A stretch of DNA of 64,000 bases from assembly GCA_947494925.1 (NCBI GenBank), contig CANLWS010000008.1:108394-172393 (forward strand), in the 5' to 3' direction. A program made the translations under genes and the position numbers. Origin of the DNA: an uncultured Alteromonadaceae bacterium (GTDB lineage: Bacteria; Pseudomonadota; Gammaproteobacteria; Enterobacterales; Alteromonadaceae). The notes below the pieces were generated by a model. It was not told where the DNA came from. It saw only the letters and a list, made by a program, of their open reading frames with translations, and made no database searches. This document shows, in pieces, positions 39,409-48,904 of this stretch (its first letter is position 1; each line of letters begins with the position of its first letter).

Positions 39409-40572
39409 TTAATCCTCGTCAACACTGATATTGAGTGAGCGAATATCGGTAGTTTTCAATAGGCTGAGAGCGCCTTTTGGTAATTGGCACTGCATCAAGT
39501 ATGCTTTTGCTTCTTCCATCTCAATCAATTTGTTACCTTTTAACATTCTATATCGATTGTAAGCAATACCCTGATATAACACCTTACCCATCGGGGACAT
39601 CTTTTTGACTGATACTTCGCGAGCATATTCATCTACTGCATTAGCTATGAATAAGCGTTTAAATCCCATTTTTGCAATGAGCTGGGCGCTGATAGGCGCA
39701 GCAAACCTGTCCATTAACTTAATCAGGAAATCACTATCCGGTGTAATCTTGGACAATGCTGCGTGTTCTTCACGTTTTCGTTCGTTGTGCGCCTCAATAA
39801 GTGCTTCCCGTTGTTGTTCGTCGAACAACCGGAAGTAAAGTCTGGTAACGATAATTTTCCCGATATCGTGAAACATACCCATAGCAAAGGCATGCCCTTC
39901 GTCCACTTTACTAATGCTGGCGATGGCTTTACATGACATAGCTGTGCCAATCGCCGTTTCCCAAAGCCGAGATTTTATTTCAGGGTAAGGGTCTGTGATT
40001 TGCGGTATCCATCGCCTGAATGCCAACGACGGAACAACCAATTTAAGATTTTCAATACCCAGAAAACTAAGTGCAACACGTAAACTGTCCACAGCGACGA
40101 CTTTACCCTTAGCGTCTGTTCGCCTGTACTTGGGCATATTGACCATTTTTATCAGGTCTTCATAAAGCCAGGATACTTCACCGGCAACAGGCTCTAACTT
40201 TGAAATAGTACTTGCTTTGACCGACAGCATGTCGAGCAGCTCAGGTAAGTTTTCGTCAAAACCCAACACTTTAAAGAATATGTCGTCCTCATCATCAAGA
40301 CGTTCCTGCATCTTCTCAAGTATGGAATCTTGCACTAAATCTCTTATGCTGTTGATATAATTTTGTTCGGATTTCTGATTAAGTTCTTTGTCGCGGATCG
40401 CTTGTTTTTCGACCCTTAGAAGCTGTCTTCGGGCATTATTTTGTTCAGTATTTTTGAAGGCAACCAAATCATCGGGTTCGACACCAAACACCTTCTGAGC
40501 TTCTGCTAGTCCTGTAAGGAGTTTATTGTATCTATGGTCAATTACCTGTTTGGTGGTATACGCCTGAGTCAT
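39409..40572 (-). CDS. HDOD-domain protein
   Basis: This is a 387-residue protein whose N-terminus (about 1-110) is a charged helical region and whose centre (about 115-340) is an HDOD domain, a degenerate HD hydrolase fold used in signalling. The HDOD signature is visible in ALSFLGIENLKLVVPSLAF, TAIGTAMSCKAIASISKVDEG and FAMGMFHDIGKIIVTR. HDOD proteins often act with cyclic di-GMP or chemosensory systems, without a catalytic metal site. It is a single gene between pabA and astC; partners unknown. Confidence 0.85.
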   Translation of the reverse strand: MTQAYTTKQVIDHRYNKLLTGLAEAQKVFGVEPDDLVAFKNTEQNNARRQLLRVEKQAIRDKELNQKSEQNYINSIRDLVQDSILEKMQERLDDEDDIFFKVLGFDENLPELLDMLSVKASTISKLEPVAGEVSWLYEDLIKMVNMPKYRRTDAKGKVVAVDSLRVALSFLGIENLKLVVPSLAFRRWIPQITDPYPEIKSRLWETAIGTAMSCKAIASISKVDEGHAFAMGMFHDIGKIIVTRLYFRLFDEQQREALIEAHNERKREEHAALSKITPDSDFLIKLMDRFAAPISAQLIAKMGFKRLFIANAVDEYAREVSVKKMSPMGKVLYQGIAYNRYRMLKGNKLIEMEEAKAYLMQCQLPKGALSLLKTTDIRSLNISVDED

Positions 40573-40680
40573 TATGGAAGCTCAATGTTCTTGTTGTTAT
40601 GGGGTTTTTCTTAATCGTTTTCAGGTTAGCACAAATCGCCAATAATATGCACCCGTGAGTCCTTGATTCTGGCTCAACGA

Positions 40681-41289
40681 TTAGCCGTTATTGATTTTTT
40701 CTTTAGTCCAGTCCTGACCACGTCGTAAAAAGTTAGCCAATATCTGGTGACCGCTTTCAGTCAGCAAAGATTCTGGGTGAAATTGAACACCCATTGATGG
40801 CAATTCGATGTGCTCAATCGCCATCACTTCTATCTGGTCCTTTTCTTCACACCAGGCCGTTACTTCAAAGTCCGGCGGAATCGAATCGTTTGCCAACAAT
40901 AAGGAATGGTATCGGGTTGCAATAAAAGGATTTGGAACATCTTGAAACAAGACACTTTGATTGTGCAATATTTGCGATGTTTTACCATGTTTTATATTGC
41001 TGGCCCTGATGACGTTTGCCCCGAACACCTGTCCAAGTGCCTGATGGCCAAGACAAACGCCTAAAATTGGCAGTTGTCCGTGAAAGGACTGAATAGCCTG
41101 CAACGAAATACCAGATTCATCCGGAGAGCAGGGACCTGGAGAAATTACCAAATAGTCCGGACCAATATCGTCTATCTCTGCGAGGCTTATCTCATCATTC
41201 CTAACGACTTTTACATCCTGACCTAGCTCGACAAAATAGCGAGCCAGATTGTGTGTGAATGAGTCGTAGTTATCAATTAATAATAACAT
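40681..41289 (-). CDS. pabA: Aminodeoxychorismate/anthranilate synthase component II
   Basis: This glutamine amidotransferase subunit gives ammonia to PabB (folate) or TrpE (tryptophan). The 202-residue protein has the class I triad: the Cys in GVCLGHQALG and the His and Glu in GVQFHPESLLTESG. I chose ATG 41289 (MLLLIDNYDSFTHNLARYF), where the conserved fold begins; the longer reading from 41385 is a shadow. pabA next to trpS is common in this group, but trpG cannot be ruled out since neither pabB nor trpE is in the window. Confidence 0.9.
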   Translation of the reverse strand: MLLLIDNYDSFTHNLARYFVELGQDVKVVRNDEISLAEIDDIGPDYLVISPGPCSPDESGISLQAIQSFHGQLPILGVCLGHQALGQVFGANVIRASNIKHGKTSQILHNQSVLFQDVPNPFIATRYHSLLLANDSIPPDFEVTAWCEEKDQIEVMAIEHIELPSMGVQFHPESLLTESGHQILANFLRRGQDWTKEKINNG

Positions 41290-41320
41290 TGGATTATGCA
41301 GACAATGTGGAGGTTTGAAA

Positions 41321-42325
41321 TTAAGGTTTGGTGATAAAGCCAACTGCCTTGTATGCACTGGCAAGGGTTTTAGCTGCTCTTGCACTGGCTTTCTCAGCTC
41401 CTTCGCGCATGATCAAATCCAACTGGCCTCTATCACTTCTCAATTCGTGATAGCGCTGTTGGATAGGCTCCAACAAGCTAACTACTGCATCAGCAACATC
41501 GCCTTTCAGATGTCCATACATTTTATCTTCGTATTCTGGCACCAGGGCTTCAACATTTTTACCGGTTGCACATGACAACAAGGTCAGCAAATTCGATACA
41601 CCTGGCTTTTCCTTAGTGTCAAAATAGATTCGAGCCTGTTCGTCAGAGTCTGTGACAGCGCGCTTAATTTTCTTGGTAATTTTTTTAGGGTCTTCCAGCA
41701 ATCCCACAAAATTGTTGGGATTGTCATCAGACTTGGACATTTTCTTGGTTGGTTCCTGCAAACTCATGATGCGGGCACCAAACTCAGGAATATAAGGATT
41801 GGGAAGCGTAAAAACGTCGCCGTACAAATTATTGAAGCGGGTTGCGATGTCTCTGGTCAATTCCAGATGTTGCTTCTGATCTTCTCCCACTGGCACTTCG
41901 TTTGCCTGGTAGAGCAATATATCTGCAGCTTGTAATGCAGGGTAGCTGTATAAACCAACATTAATATTGGATACGTTCTTGGCAGATTTATCCTTGAACT
42001 GAGTCATTCTGTTTAGCTCGCCCATTTGGGTGTAGCAGTTCATTATCCAGGCAAGTTGAGCATGTTCAGGCACATGGGATTGCATAAAAACGGTACTTTT
42101 CTGAGGGTCAATACCACAGGCAATGTATAACGCCAAACCGTCTAAGCAGGCTTCGTATAGCGCTTTTGGGTCTTGCCTGACTGTTATTGCATGCAAATCC
42201 ACCAACATATACAGGCAGTCATGGTCGGATTGCATATCCACCCACTGCCGCAGCGCGCCCATGTAATTTCCAATGGTGAGTTGTCCTGAAGGTTGGCAGC
42301 CGCTGAGTACAATTGGTTTTGTCAT
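41321..42325 (-). CDS. trpS: Tryptophanyl-tRNA synthetase
   Basis: TrpS charges tRNA-Trp. At 334 residues it is the standard bacterial type, with the HIGH-like motif TIGNYMGAL ([22 protein letters not shown] region) and the KMSKS motif in [12 protein letters not shown]. It starts 50 nt after rpe and stops 31 nt before pabA on the same strand. The usual gph gene, which sits between rpe and trpS in many relatives, is absent. Confidence 0.98.
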   Translation of the reverse strand: MTKPIVLSGCQPSGQLTIGNYMGALRQWVDMQSDHDCLYMLVDLHAITVRQDPKALYEACLDGLALYIACGIDPQKSTVFMQSHVPEHAQLAWIMNCYTQMGELNRMTQFKDKSAKNVSNINVGLYSYPALQAADILLYQANEVPVGEDQKQHLELTRDIATRFNNLYGDVFTLPNPYIPEFGARIMSLQEPTKKMSKSDDNPNNFVGLLEDPKKITKKIKRAVTDSDEQARIYFDTKEKPGVSNLLTLLSCATGKNVEALVPEYEDKMYGHLKGDVADAVVSLLEPIQQRYHELRSDRGQLDLIMREGAEKASARAAKTLASAYKAVGFITKP

Positions 42326-42375
42326 AATCTTTTTGTATCTAATCCTGGAAAATCTTAGTTATTTAGTTATTCGGC

Positions 42376-43050
42376 CTAACTGCTTACTTGGGCTAATTCC
42401 GCACGCATATCGGATATGACCTTGGCATAGTCTGGCTGATTAAATATCGCTGAACCAGCAACAAACATGTCTGCTCCTGCTTCTGCGATGGCGCGAATAT
42501 TATCGACTTTTACGCCGCCGTCAATTTCAATTCGGATACTTCGCTCGGAGTTTTCAACTATCTGTTTGACTTGCTTGAGTTTATTTATGGTTGAGGGGAT
42601 AAAGGACTGTCCTCCAAAACCAGGATTTACCGACATAAGTAGAATGTGATCAAGCTTATCCAGCACATGATCAAGATAATGCAAAGGTGTGGCAGGGTTA
42701 AATACTAAGCCCGCTTTACAACCGGCATCTTTTATTAATTGAATGCTTCTGTCTATGTGCTCTGAGGCTTCCGGATGAAAGCTAATGTAGTTGGCACCGG
42801 CTTTGGCAAAGCTGCTGATCATGCTGTCTACCGGCTTTACCATCAGATGCACATCTATGTCTGCCTTAATCCCATAGTCTCTCAAAGACTGGCATACCAT
42901 GGGACCTATAGTTAGATTAGGCACATAGTGATTGTCCATTACATCAAAATGGATGACATCTGCTCCCGCAGTCAATACTTCCACCACCTCTTGCCCGAGG
43001 TTCGCAAAGTTTGCTGATAATATTGAAGGCGCAATCAAATAAGGCTGCAT
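42376..43050 (-). CDS. rpe: Ribulose-phosphate 3-epimerase
   Basis: Rpe interconverts ribulose-5-phosphate and xylulose-5-phosphate in the pentose phosphate pathway. It has 224 residues in a TIM barrel with metal-site motifs [17 protein letters not shown] and DVHLMV, the [12 protein letters not shown] loop and EIDGGVK near the C-terminus. AGGGGA lies before ATG 43050. It lies in the order rpe-trpS-pabA; dam, normally directly upstream, is about 6.6 kb away because of an accessory block. Confidence 0.98.
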   Translation of the reverse strand: MQPYLIAPSILSANFANLGQEVVEVLTAGADVIHFDVMDNHYVPNLTIGPMVCQSLRDYGIKADIDVHLMVKPVDSMISSFAKAGANYISFHPEASEHIDRSIQLIKDAGCKAGLVFNPATPLHYLDHVLDKLDHILLMSVNPGFGGQSFIPSTINKLKQVKQIVENSERSIRIEIDGGVKVDNIRAIAEAGADMFVAGSAIFNQPDYAKVISDMRAELAQVSS

Positions 43051-43369
43051 AGTAGTCCCCTAGAAAATCGAGCGGTTAATGTAACTAAATTCTGTGCCCG
43101 ACAAAACCCCATATAATGCACTATTATTGTGCCTAAGCTCCATATTGGTGCAAACTATTGGTAAGCTGAATATTTACTATTCCTGATAGCAATTAGTTGC
43201 TACCAATAAAATCCTTTAAAAACAAAAAGATAGGAGGCTGATTTCAATGCGTGAATGCTAATGTACTACTCGGCACCACTTTTGCCTTGTAATGCTAATA
43301 AATAATAATAATAACGACAGTTAAAACTTAACTTATTGAAAGAATTAAAAATAAAACTGGAGTACACAC
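43051..43369 (+). promoter_or_regulatory. Promoter region of the porin gene, with a tiny leader reading frame
   Basis: This 319-nt stretch separates rpe from the divergent porin gene. It contains a strong AGGAGG site at 43233-43238 followed by a four-codon frame, ATG CGT GAA TGC TAA (MREC), at 43247-43261, and an AAT-rich run (AATAATAATAATAA) near 43298-43312. GGAG lies 12 nt before the porin ATG. The leader frame may be chance. I saw no other gene. Confidence 0.4.
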
Positions 43370-44041
43370 ATGAAAACAATCAAGAAAACAAGTTTGGCAG
43401 TTGCGATTATCGCAGCAACTGCGGGTTTCAGCCAGGCAAGTTATGCAGCCGTTGAGGCAAACATTGGTGCAACTAGCAACTATTTATGGCGTGGTGTAAG
43501 CCAAAGCTCAGACGGCGTATCAGTGTCTGGTGGTCTTGACTACTCACATGAAAGCGGTTTCTATGCCGGTACCTGGATCGGCGCTATCGATTTCGGCTCA
43601 GGCAACGGAACAGAAAACGACTACTACCTGGGATATGGCGGTGAAGCAGGTGATTTCGGTTATGACGTTGGTTACATCTATTATGCTTACCCTGAATCTG
43701 GTTTTGAAGATTCAAACTTTGGCGAAATCTACTTCAACGGCAGCTATGCAGATTTTGGTTTTGGCGTTGCTTATACAGTCAACAGTCAGGTAGCTGAAGG
43801 TTCACTATTTGACACTGGTGATATGTACTACAACGTCAGTTACGGTTTTGAGCTTCCGGAAGAATACACTTTGGGTCTGACTTACGGCTATTACGATTTT
43901 GATGCGGGTAGCGACAGCGACTACGGTCACTTCCAGGTTGATATTGCCAAAGGTGATTTCACGTTCACTATCTCAAAAGCAGATGATGAGTCTGGCGATG
44001 ACGATACTAAATTCGTTGTGAGCTGGGGCACAACCTTTTAA
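43370..44041 (+). CDS. TorF-family putative outer-membrane porin
   Basis: This is a 223-residue exported beta-barrel protein. A cleavable signal (MKTIKKTSLAVAIIAATAGF, cut after SYA) is followed by the diagnostic VEANIGATSNYLWRGVSQSSDGVSVSGGLDYS segment and repeated aromatic-rich beta strands (GFYAGTWIG, YYLGYGGEAGDFGYDVGY), ending in a C-terminal aromatic residue (TTF). This is the TorF/Gcw_chp putative porin family. It is followed by a strong terminator, is on the opposite strand to rpe, and is convergent with the M56 operon. Confidence 0.9.
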   Translation: MKTIKKTSLAVAIIAATAGFSQASYAAVEANIGATSNYLWRGVSQSSDGVSVSGGLDYSHESGFYAGTWIGAIDFGSGNGTENDYYLGYGGEAGDFGYDVGYIYYAYPESGFEDSNFGEIYFNGSYADFGFGVAYTVNSQVAEGSLFDTGDMYYNVSYGFELPEEYTLGLTYGYYDFDAGSDSDYGHFQVDIAKGDFTFTISKADDESGDDDTKFVVSWGTTF

Positions 44042-44074
44042 TTGACCCTTCTTATCCCGAGTTGAAGATAAATT

Positions 44075-44102
44075 AAAAAGGCATCCTTCGCGATGCCTTT
44101 TT
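44075..44102. terminator. Bidirectional terminator between porin gene and M56 operon
   Basis: An 11-bp perfect stem, AAAAAGGCATC with GATGCCTTTTT, has a 6-nt loop and A/T-runs on both sides. It lies 33 nt after the porin stop and 17 nt after the end of the M56 gene on the minus strand. Confidence 0.93.
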
Positions 44103-44119
44103 TGATGAGCAAGGAAAAA

Positions 44120-47100
44120 TCAAATCTGCCAAGAGCGGGGCTTAGCAGACTCCTCTGCAGGGCGTTCAAGCAAGAAAGAAACGGGTAACAAACTTTCTGG
44201 TCGTTCAATTTTCTCGACAGGCCGTGTTTCAATTTCCTGTAGAATACTCATTGAATTTTTACTTAAATACTCGACAATTTCCGGCCAGATGTCGCTTGAT
44301 TGTTCTTTAATAAGTGGTTTCTTGCGTGAGTGAAAAATTCGCTTATTGTGTTGTTTGCTTGGATAGAAAAGATGCTCAGCTATTCCTAGTACCTCGTTTG
44401 TCTTAGCATCCCGAAATTCTACATGTGTCAGCACGCTAAGAAACGTACTTCTTAGATACAAAGGAGCCTGTCCGAACCCATTTGAATTTATCTCCTGATA
44501 TTCTGCAATCTTTTCATTTTCAAACGCCATTGCGGGTTCGACTAACTGAGAATGTGCAACTTGCTGATTATTCGTCCTGAAGAAGCCTCGAAGGCTGGTA
44601 TCATACCAGGACTTGCTCCAACTGAATTGGACAGATTTTACTTGCGCGAGTAATTTGACTTGATCGGATTTCGCAGTGAACTGCGGATTAAGCACATCGG
44701 CTTTCTCATTGTAAAATTTTGACATGGATGCAAACAATTCCGCTGCTTTTCGTTGATGCTTTTCTGAGGTGCCAACCACTGAAAGTGATTTTGGTGTCAA
44801 AGGCAATAACTCAACGGAATCAAAATGTCGGAATTTATTCGGAGATTTAATACTGACCCGTTCGAAATGTTCGCTTTGTAGTGAATAAAAGGGACTGTTT
44901 AGGCCTTTCTCCATTGATCGTCTATTGTCTACCAGTACTTCTTGGGAGGGCTCAAATGTATCGCGATCCGACTTTTTAAGCTCAATAGCGCCCTCAACTA
45001 TTGAATCAACGTTGTTAAGTACAAAATCACTAATTCTATTCCAGAATTGTGCTTGCTCGCGGTTTTTGATCACACTTTTATTCCACGAATATTTGCCACG
45101 CTTTAGCGGTTTGACAAAATAAAAACGACGTTCCCCTAAGGCTACAGTTTCGCCATTCGCCGGATTGATTAAGGCGACTTCTAAGGCTGTCTCCATCACA
45201 TGACTTCCCAATTTGCCACGTCGCCAAGGTTTTCGTTCTTTGGGGCCTGAGCGATGTTTGATAGCTTTTATCCGAACCTTGCCATGTAGTAGTTTTTCAT
45301 CGCCCAACTCAGTAAGTCGGTTATTATATTCCACAGTCTTATCGTTAAAAATATCCATTATTTCAGGCAGATATCGCTCTATCCGGTTTTGCCATTTGTC
45401 ATAATCCGAATTGACCGCCATCTCGCTAGTATCAATACCGACTATTTTTATTCCTTTGATATTGGCGGGATTAAACGACTGACTGGCGATGACTTTGTCG
45501 AAATTCGTATTAAACAGGAAACGTGCAGCGCCATGACTCAATTCTGAATCTTTAATATTGCCTAAAGGCAACATCTCAAGGCTATTTATCTGCTTGACGT
45601 TTTTAGCTAGATTGTCGCTGATAAAGTGAATGATATCAGACCAGACGTTGCTGCGTGAGTTGTCATGCCAGTTAGCTATATCCCTGCCTCGAATGCCTTT
45701 ACCATTGCCTGAACCTTTAACAAATGTATGTCCGATAACGCCAATGGGTTTTCCATTTATTTCGTCAATAAGTTCGATTCTGGAAAATGCGCGTATCAGA
45801 TGAGAACGCCAATAAGGAGATTCTGCGCTACCACTATGATTTAAATAATGAGTAAAGTTTACAAAGCGAATTCTAACGCCCAAAGGGTTAGTTAACGACG
45901 ACGCAGATACTTGTTTATTATGAATTTTTATTTGAGCGTTCAACTTTGTATCAATGTCAGGCATGGCTTCTGCAAAACGCCGCGTCCAAAGCGGAAAATT
46001 TGAATCGACCTGGGTGTCGGATAGTGAAATCGGATGGATAAATAAACCATCGAATTGGTTAAATTCTGCTGGGCGCTCGAGTATAAGTCTGTTGAATGCA
46101 GTATCCAGTACCATAAACAATTCATTGTCTAGGGTGGCAGCTTGATTTTCATTAAGTAAGGCTTTCGCTTGTCTTATCTCCCTTTCCACGTGAAGGGATT
46201 CTTCCTGCTGCTCGATAAAATCTGTGGCCGATGTTGCTGTTTGTTTTATTACCGGTGCCGGTGGAGGTACGTTATTCGACAGCGTAGCGATGACATCAGT
46301 ACTCTGTTCGCGTGATTCCAACGGGGTTGAATCATCGTTTGAGACGTTGAACGGCGAGGTGATTTCTTTACGCTGAGTCTCAATAATGGGTTCTTCTGAC
46401 GTCGCTACAGCAGGTCTCGATTGCTCTATTGAAATAGCGCGAGCTGTGTCACTCAACTTAATCGTTAATGACTCAGTCTCAGGCTGTGCAATCAACGGCG
46501 GCACTTTCTCAGGCTTAGCTAGCTCGGTTTCGCTCGGCTCGCCAGGTAACTTATTGATAGGGAGAGCTTCAATTTGATTTGCGATTTCACCTTCGGCTTC
46601 ATCATTAACCAAAGACGTTCCCTCAGTCTCGGTTGTACCTGATTCAATCGACATGGATGAAAGTGCTGAAGTGGTGTCTACAGGTGTTGTGTCTGCGTTG
46701 ACACTCACCGTTAGCCCTAAACAAATAATGCACAAAAACGCGACTAACCTTTCTGCGCCAGCAGACAATGGCTTCGAGTGCGTAAAGAGCCTTTTTACTC
46801 TGGCAAGCAGATAATAGTTGTCTTTACTCGCTGCCATCGCCGTATTTAGCTGGGAATCTACTTCGGCAAACTGGCTAAGGCTGTTAGCAAACAATAGTGG
46901 ATCGCCGCACTGGCTCACTGCGATATCGTCACAGGCGTTTTCCCGCTCGATATCAACCTGCTTGTTCATCCATAACAATATAGGGTTAAAGAAAAACAGC
47001 GTTTTAAATACACACTGAAACAAATTCACCAGGTAGTCGTGACGCTTCACATGAGCCAGTTCATGTAGCAAAATTGCTTCCAACTGCTCCTCAGGTAACT

Positions 47101-47698
47101 GTGTTAATAAACCGACTGGAAACAAAACAACGGGTTTCAAGTGGCCAATCACACACGGAATCCGGACAAAACTGGATAAATGAAATTGCACGTTTTTTGG
47201 GATGTGAAGTTCATTAACCAAATTATCAAAGCGTTGCTGCCAGGCTGGCGGTACGCTTTGATGTCCTTTCCGTCGGAGTCGTTGGCTGAAGCTAAAATCT
47301 AGCCCATAGCGACATGACTGCAGCAATATTCCAACCAGCCAGAACATCACAATGTATTCAAGGTATGGATTAAACAGGGTAAACACACTGGTCCACCAAT
47401 CTCGTTGATATACTAGTGTTAAATCACCTTGAATATTCTGTAATATTCCGCTCGCACTGGTCACGCTGTGATAGTAGTCAAAAAAGGTGATGAGACTGAT
47501 TATCGCGCAAAACACTATTGCAACAACGGCTTGTATATATCTGGTATTGGCGCTGGCTCGTTGCGTTAGTTTAAGACTTAAAGCCAGCATGCCGGCGATC
47601 AACGCACTTTGCCAGATAGAATGTAGAAGCGTCCAGCCAAGGGCATACACCACATGGCTGTTTACAAAAATATCGAAAAGTTGATTCAATGTATCCAT
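44120..47698 (-). CDS. M56 (BlaR1-like) membrane peptidase with three tandem C-terminal domains
   Basis: This is a 1192-residue membrane protein. Residues about 15-335 are an M56 metallopeptidase: several membrane helices (about 18-40, 55-75, 107-127, 315-335), the zinc motif HELAH (212-216) and ERENACDD (251-258). BlaR1-like proteins cut a partner repressor or other proteins. A low-complexity linker (about 336-500) is followed by three copies of one domain: about 534-705, 731-906 and 943-1157. Shared elements are F-x-R/K-V at the start, a P-D/E-I/L turn, a central N (HNKQ, YNNR, YNEK), an E-x-x-G or similar hairpin and a W-x-x-I-x-x-x-V-x-x-N ending. The last gene of its operon. The penicillin-binding domain of BlaR1 is absent. 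Confidence 0.85.
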   Translation of the reverse strand: MDTLNQLFDIFVNSHVVYALGWTLLHSIWQSALIAGMLALSLKLTQRASANTRYIQAVVAIVFCAIISLITFFDYYHSVTSASGILQNIQGDLTLVYQRDWWTSVFTLFNPYLEYIVMFWLVGILLQSCRYGLDFSFSQRLRRKGHQSVPPAWQQRFDNLVNELHIPKNVQFHLSSFVRIPCVIGHLKPVVLFPVGLLTQLPEEQLEAILLHELAHVKRHDYLVNLFQCVFKTLFFFNPILLWMNKQVDIERENACDDIAVSQCGDPLLFANSLSQFAEVDSQLNTAMAASKDNYYLLARVKRLFTHSKPLSAGAERLVAFLCIICLGLTVSVNADTTPVDTTSALSSMSIESGTTETEGTSLVNDEAEGEIANQIEALPINKLPGEPSETELAKPEKVPPLIAQPETESLTIKLSDTARAISIEQSRPAVATSEEPIIETQRKEITSPFNVSNDDSTPLESREQSTDVIATLSNNVPPPAPVIKQTATSATDFIEQQEESLHVEREIRQAKALLNENQAATLDNELFMVLDTAFNRLILERPAEFNQFDGLFIHPISLSDTQVDSNFPLWTRRFAEAMPDIDTKLNAQIKIHNKQVSASSLTNPLGVRIRFVNFTHYLNHSGSAESPYWRSHLIRAFSRIELIDEINGKPIGVIGHTFVKGSGNGKGIRGRDIANWHDNSRSNVWSDIIHFISDNLAKNVKQINSLEMLPLGNIKDSELSHGAARFLFNTNFDKVIASQSFNPANIKGIKIVGIDTSEMAVNSDYDKWQNRIERYLPEIMDIFNDKTVEYNNRLTELGDEKLLHGKVRIKAIKHRSGPKERKPWRRGKLGSHVMETALEVALINPANGETVALGERRFYFVKPLKRGKYSWNKSVIKNREQAQFWNRISDFVLNNVDSIVEGAIELKKSDRDTFEPSQEVLVDNRRSMEKGLNSPFYSLQSEHFERVSIKSPNKFRHFDSVELLPLTPKSLSVVGTSEKHQRKAAELFASMSKFYNEKADVLNPQFTAKSDQVKLLAQVKSVQFSWSKSWYDTSLRGFFRTNNQQVAHSQLVEPAMAFENEKIAEYQEINSNGFGQAPLYLRSTFLSVLTHVEFRDAKTNEVLGIAEHLFYPSKQHNKRIFHSRKKPLIKEQSSDIWPEIVEYLSKNSMSILQEIETRPVEKIERPESLLPVSFLLERPAEESAKPRSWQI

Positions 47699-47771
47699 TT
47701 TAATCCCTCTTCAGCTCACTAAATGCCTGAGCCTGTTTTTCGATGCGTAATTTGGGTAGCGAGCTTTTGCC

Positions 47772-48521
47772 CTACTTAAACTCTTTCACTCCACCCGTTT
47801 TTATCTGAGCCAGTGTAGGTTCAATATTTTTCATCACATAGTCGCTGATTTTTGACCAATAGAGATGCTGATTTCCCTTGTCCCAGGTGGTATCAGTGTT
47901 CAGCACATATGACTCGATCTTTTCTTCCAGAAAGGTGCGCTTATAACTGTAATAACGAATTACATGGTCAGCCATACCAAGCATCTGTTCTGTTTCGGGG
48001 TGGGAAAATACCACTTTTGTCAGTATGACTACTTCTGACGGGTTATTCTGGACGAGGAAATCATCATCATCTTCCTTGATCCTGCTATTGACGTTTTGAT
48101 TGCCTTTAACCACAACACCCCTTTGGTACATGACTTTGCCAAACTGCAATTCGGCAACCAACAATTTGCTGGCATCGGTATTCGCATAACGTTCATTGTG
48201 GTTGCTAATCTTCTCATTTATTTCGCTGGTGAGTTCGGGGATATATTTTTCGGTGTTCTTTTTCCAATTTTTGCGGTTCGATTCCACGTCCATTTTATCG
48301 GGGCTGAAAGGTTTAAATTTGACACCCTGGAATTCATCAAATACATCTGGAGACACCAAAATGACGCGCTGAAACTTACTGTCATTCAGTTGAAAAAGCT
48401 TGTCTTCCTGGGCATAGGATTGGGAGGGAAATATCAATAAGAATGACACGAATAACACACACAGTAGCAATAAACTATTGCCATAGATTCTTGCGTGGGG
48501 AGCTTGACTATTTTTTTCCAT
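47772..48521 (-). CDS. Secreted single-domain homologue of the M56 repeats
   Basis: This is a 249-residue exported protein. A hydrophobic signal (about residues 13-37, cut near SYA) is followed by one domain starting FQRVILVSPDVFDEFQGVKF (residue 50) and ending with YWSKISDYVMKNIEP. It aligns by eye with each of the three C-terminal repeats of the M56 protein encoded next (for example FNRLILERPAEFNQFDGLFI, and NHNERYAN versus IHNKQVSA). The pattern resembles DUF3313-type lipoprotein domains, but I cannot search. Its start overlaps the repressor stop by 14 nt, and the M56 gene starts 73 nt later. It may be a soluble ligand or partner of the M56 ectodomain (inference). Confidence 0.82.
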   Translation of the reverse strand: MEKNSQAPHARIYGNSLLLLCVLFVSFLLIFPSQSYAQEDKLFQLNDSKFQRVILVSPDVFDEFQGVKFKPFSPDKMDVESNRKNWKKNTEKYIPELTSEINEKISNHNERYANTDASKLLVAELQFGKVMYQRGVVVKGNQNVNSRIKEDDDDFLVQNNPSEVVILTKVVFSHPETEQMLGMADHVIRYYSYKRTFLEEKIESYVLNTDTTWDKGNQHLYWSKISDYVMKNIEPTLAQIKTGGVKEFK

Positions 48522-48891
48522 TTTTATTTTCCTCTACTTCACTAATGAACTGTTTTATCTGTTGTAATTCTTCCTGACTCACCTGTTTGTTGCCCAGCAA
48601 CTGCATTAATAGTCCGGATGCGGAGCCTGCGAAAGTGGCATTCACAAATTTGTCCAGCAGACTCTTTTTGGTTGCCTGCTCCTGAATAATCGGGATATAC
48701 ACATGACTTTTTCCTTCCTTGCGCCTGTCAAGATAGCCTTTTTCAGCCATAAGCTGCATGGACTTCAGTGTGGTTGTATATCCAATTGATCGGACTTTGT
48801 TGAGTTCGTCATTGACGACCTGGGTTTTAGCCTCACCTAATCGCCACAATACATTCAGTATTTCCAATTCGGCTGGAGTGGGATTTGCCAC
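48508..48891 (-). CDS. BlaI/MecI/CopY-family transcriptional repressor
   Basis: This is a 127-residue winged-helix repressor of the BlaI/MecI family. The HTH is AELEILNVLWRLGEAKTQVVNDELNKVRSIGYTTTLKSMQLMAEKGYLDR (about residues 7-57, here described by its ends TPAELEILNVLW and YTTTLKSMQLMAEKGYL), followed by the KSHVYIPII wing and a C-terminal dimerisation region. It uses a GTG start at 48891 with AGGA 7 nt upstream. Two palindromes lie just upstream. In the classical system, the M56 membrane partner triggers cleavage of this repressor; the M56 gene is two genes downstream. It overlaps the next gene by 14 nt. Confidence 0.92.
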   Translation of the reverse strand: MANPTPAELEILNVLWRLGEAKTQVVNDELNKVRSIGYTTTLKSMQLMAEKGYLDRRKEGKSHVYIPIIQEQATKKSLLDKFVNATFAGSASGLLMQLLGNKQVSQEELQQIKQFISEVEENKNGKK

Positions 48892-48904
48892 TATGTTTTC
48901 CTTT

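Noticed and set aside
43298..43312. AAT-rich tandem run upstream of the porin gene
   Set aside because: It is a short simple repeat in an AT-rich promoter region, with no spacer pattern or longer unit that would suggest CRISPR or a mobile element.
44120..47698. Classical beta-lactam sensor BlaR1/MecR1
   Set aside because: No penicillin-binding sensor domain (SxxK, SxN, KTG motifs) is present in the C-terminal part, and no beta-lactamase gene is linked.
43370..48891. Integrative element or prophage in the rpe-dam interval
   Set aside because: No integrase, transposase, tRNA attachment site or flanking direct repeats could be seen; base composition by eye is like the surroundings.
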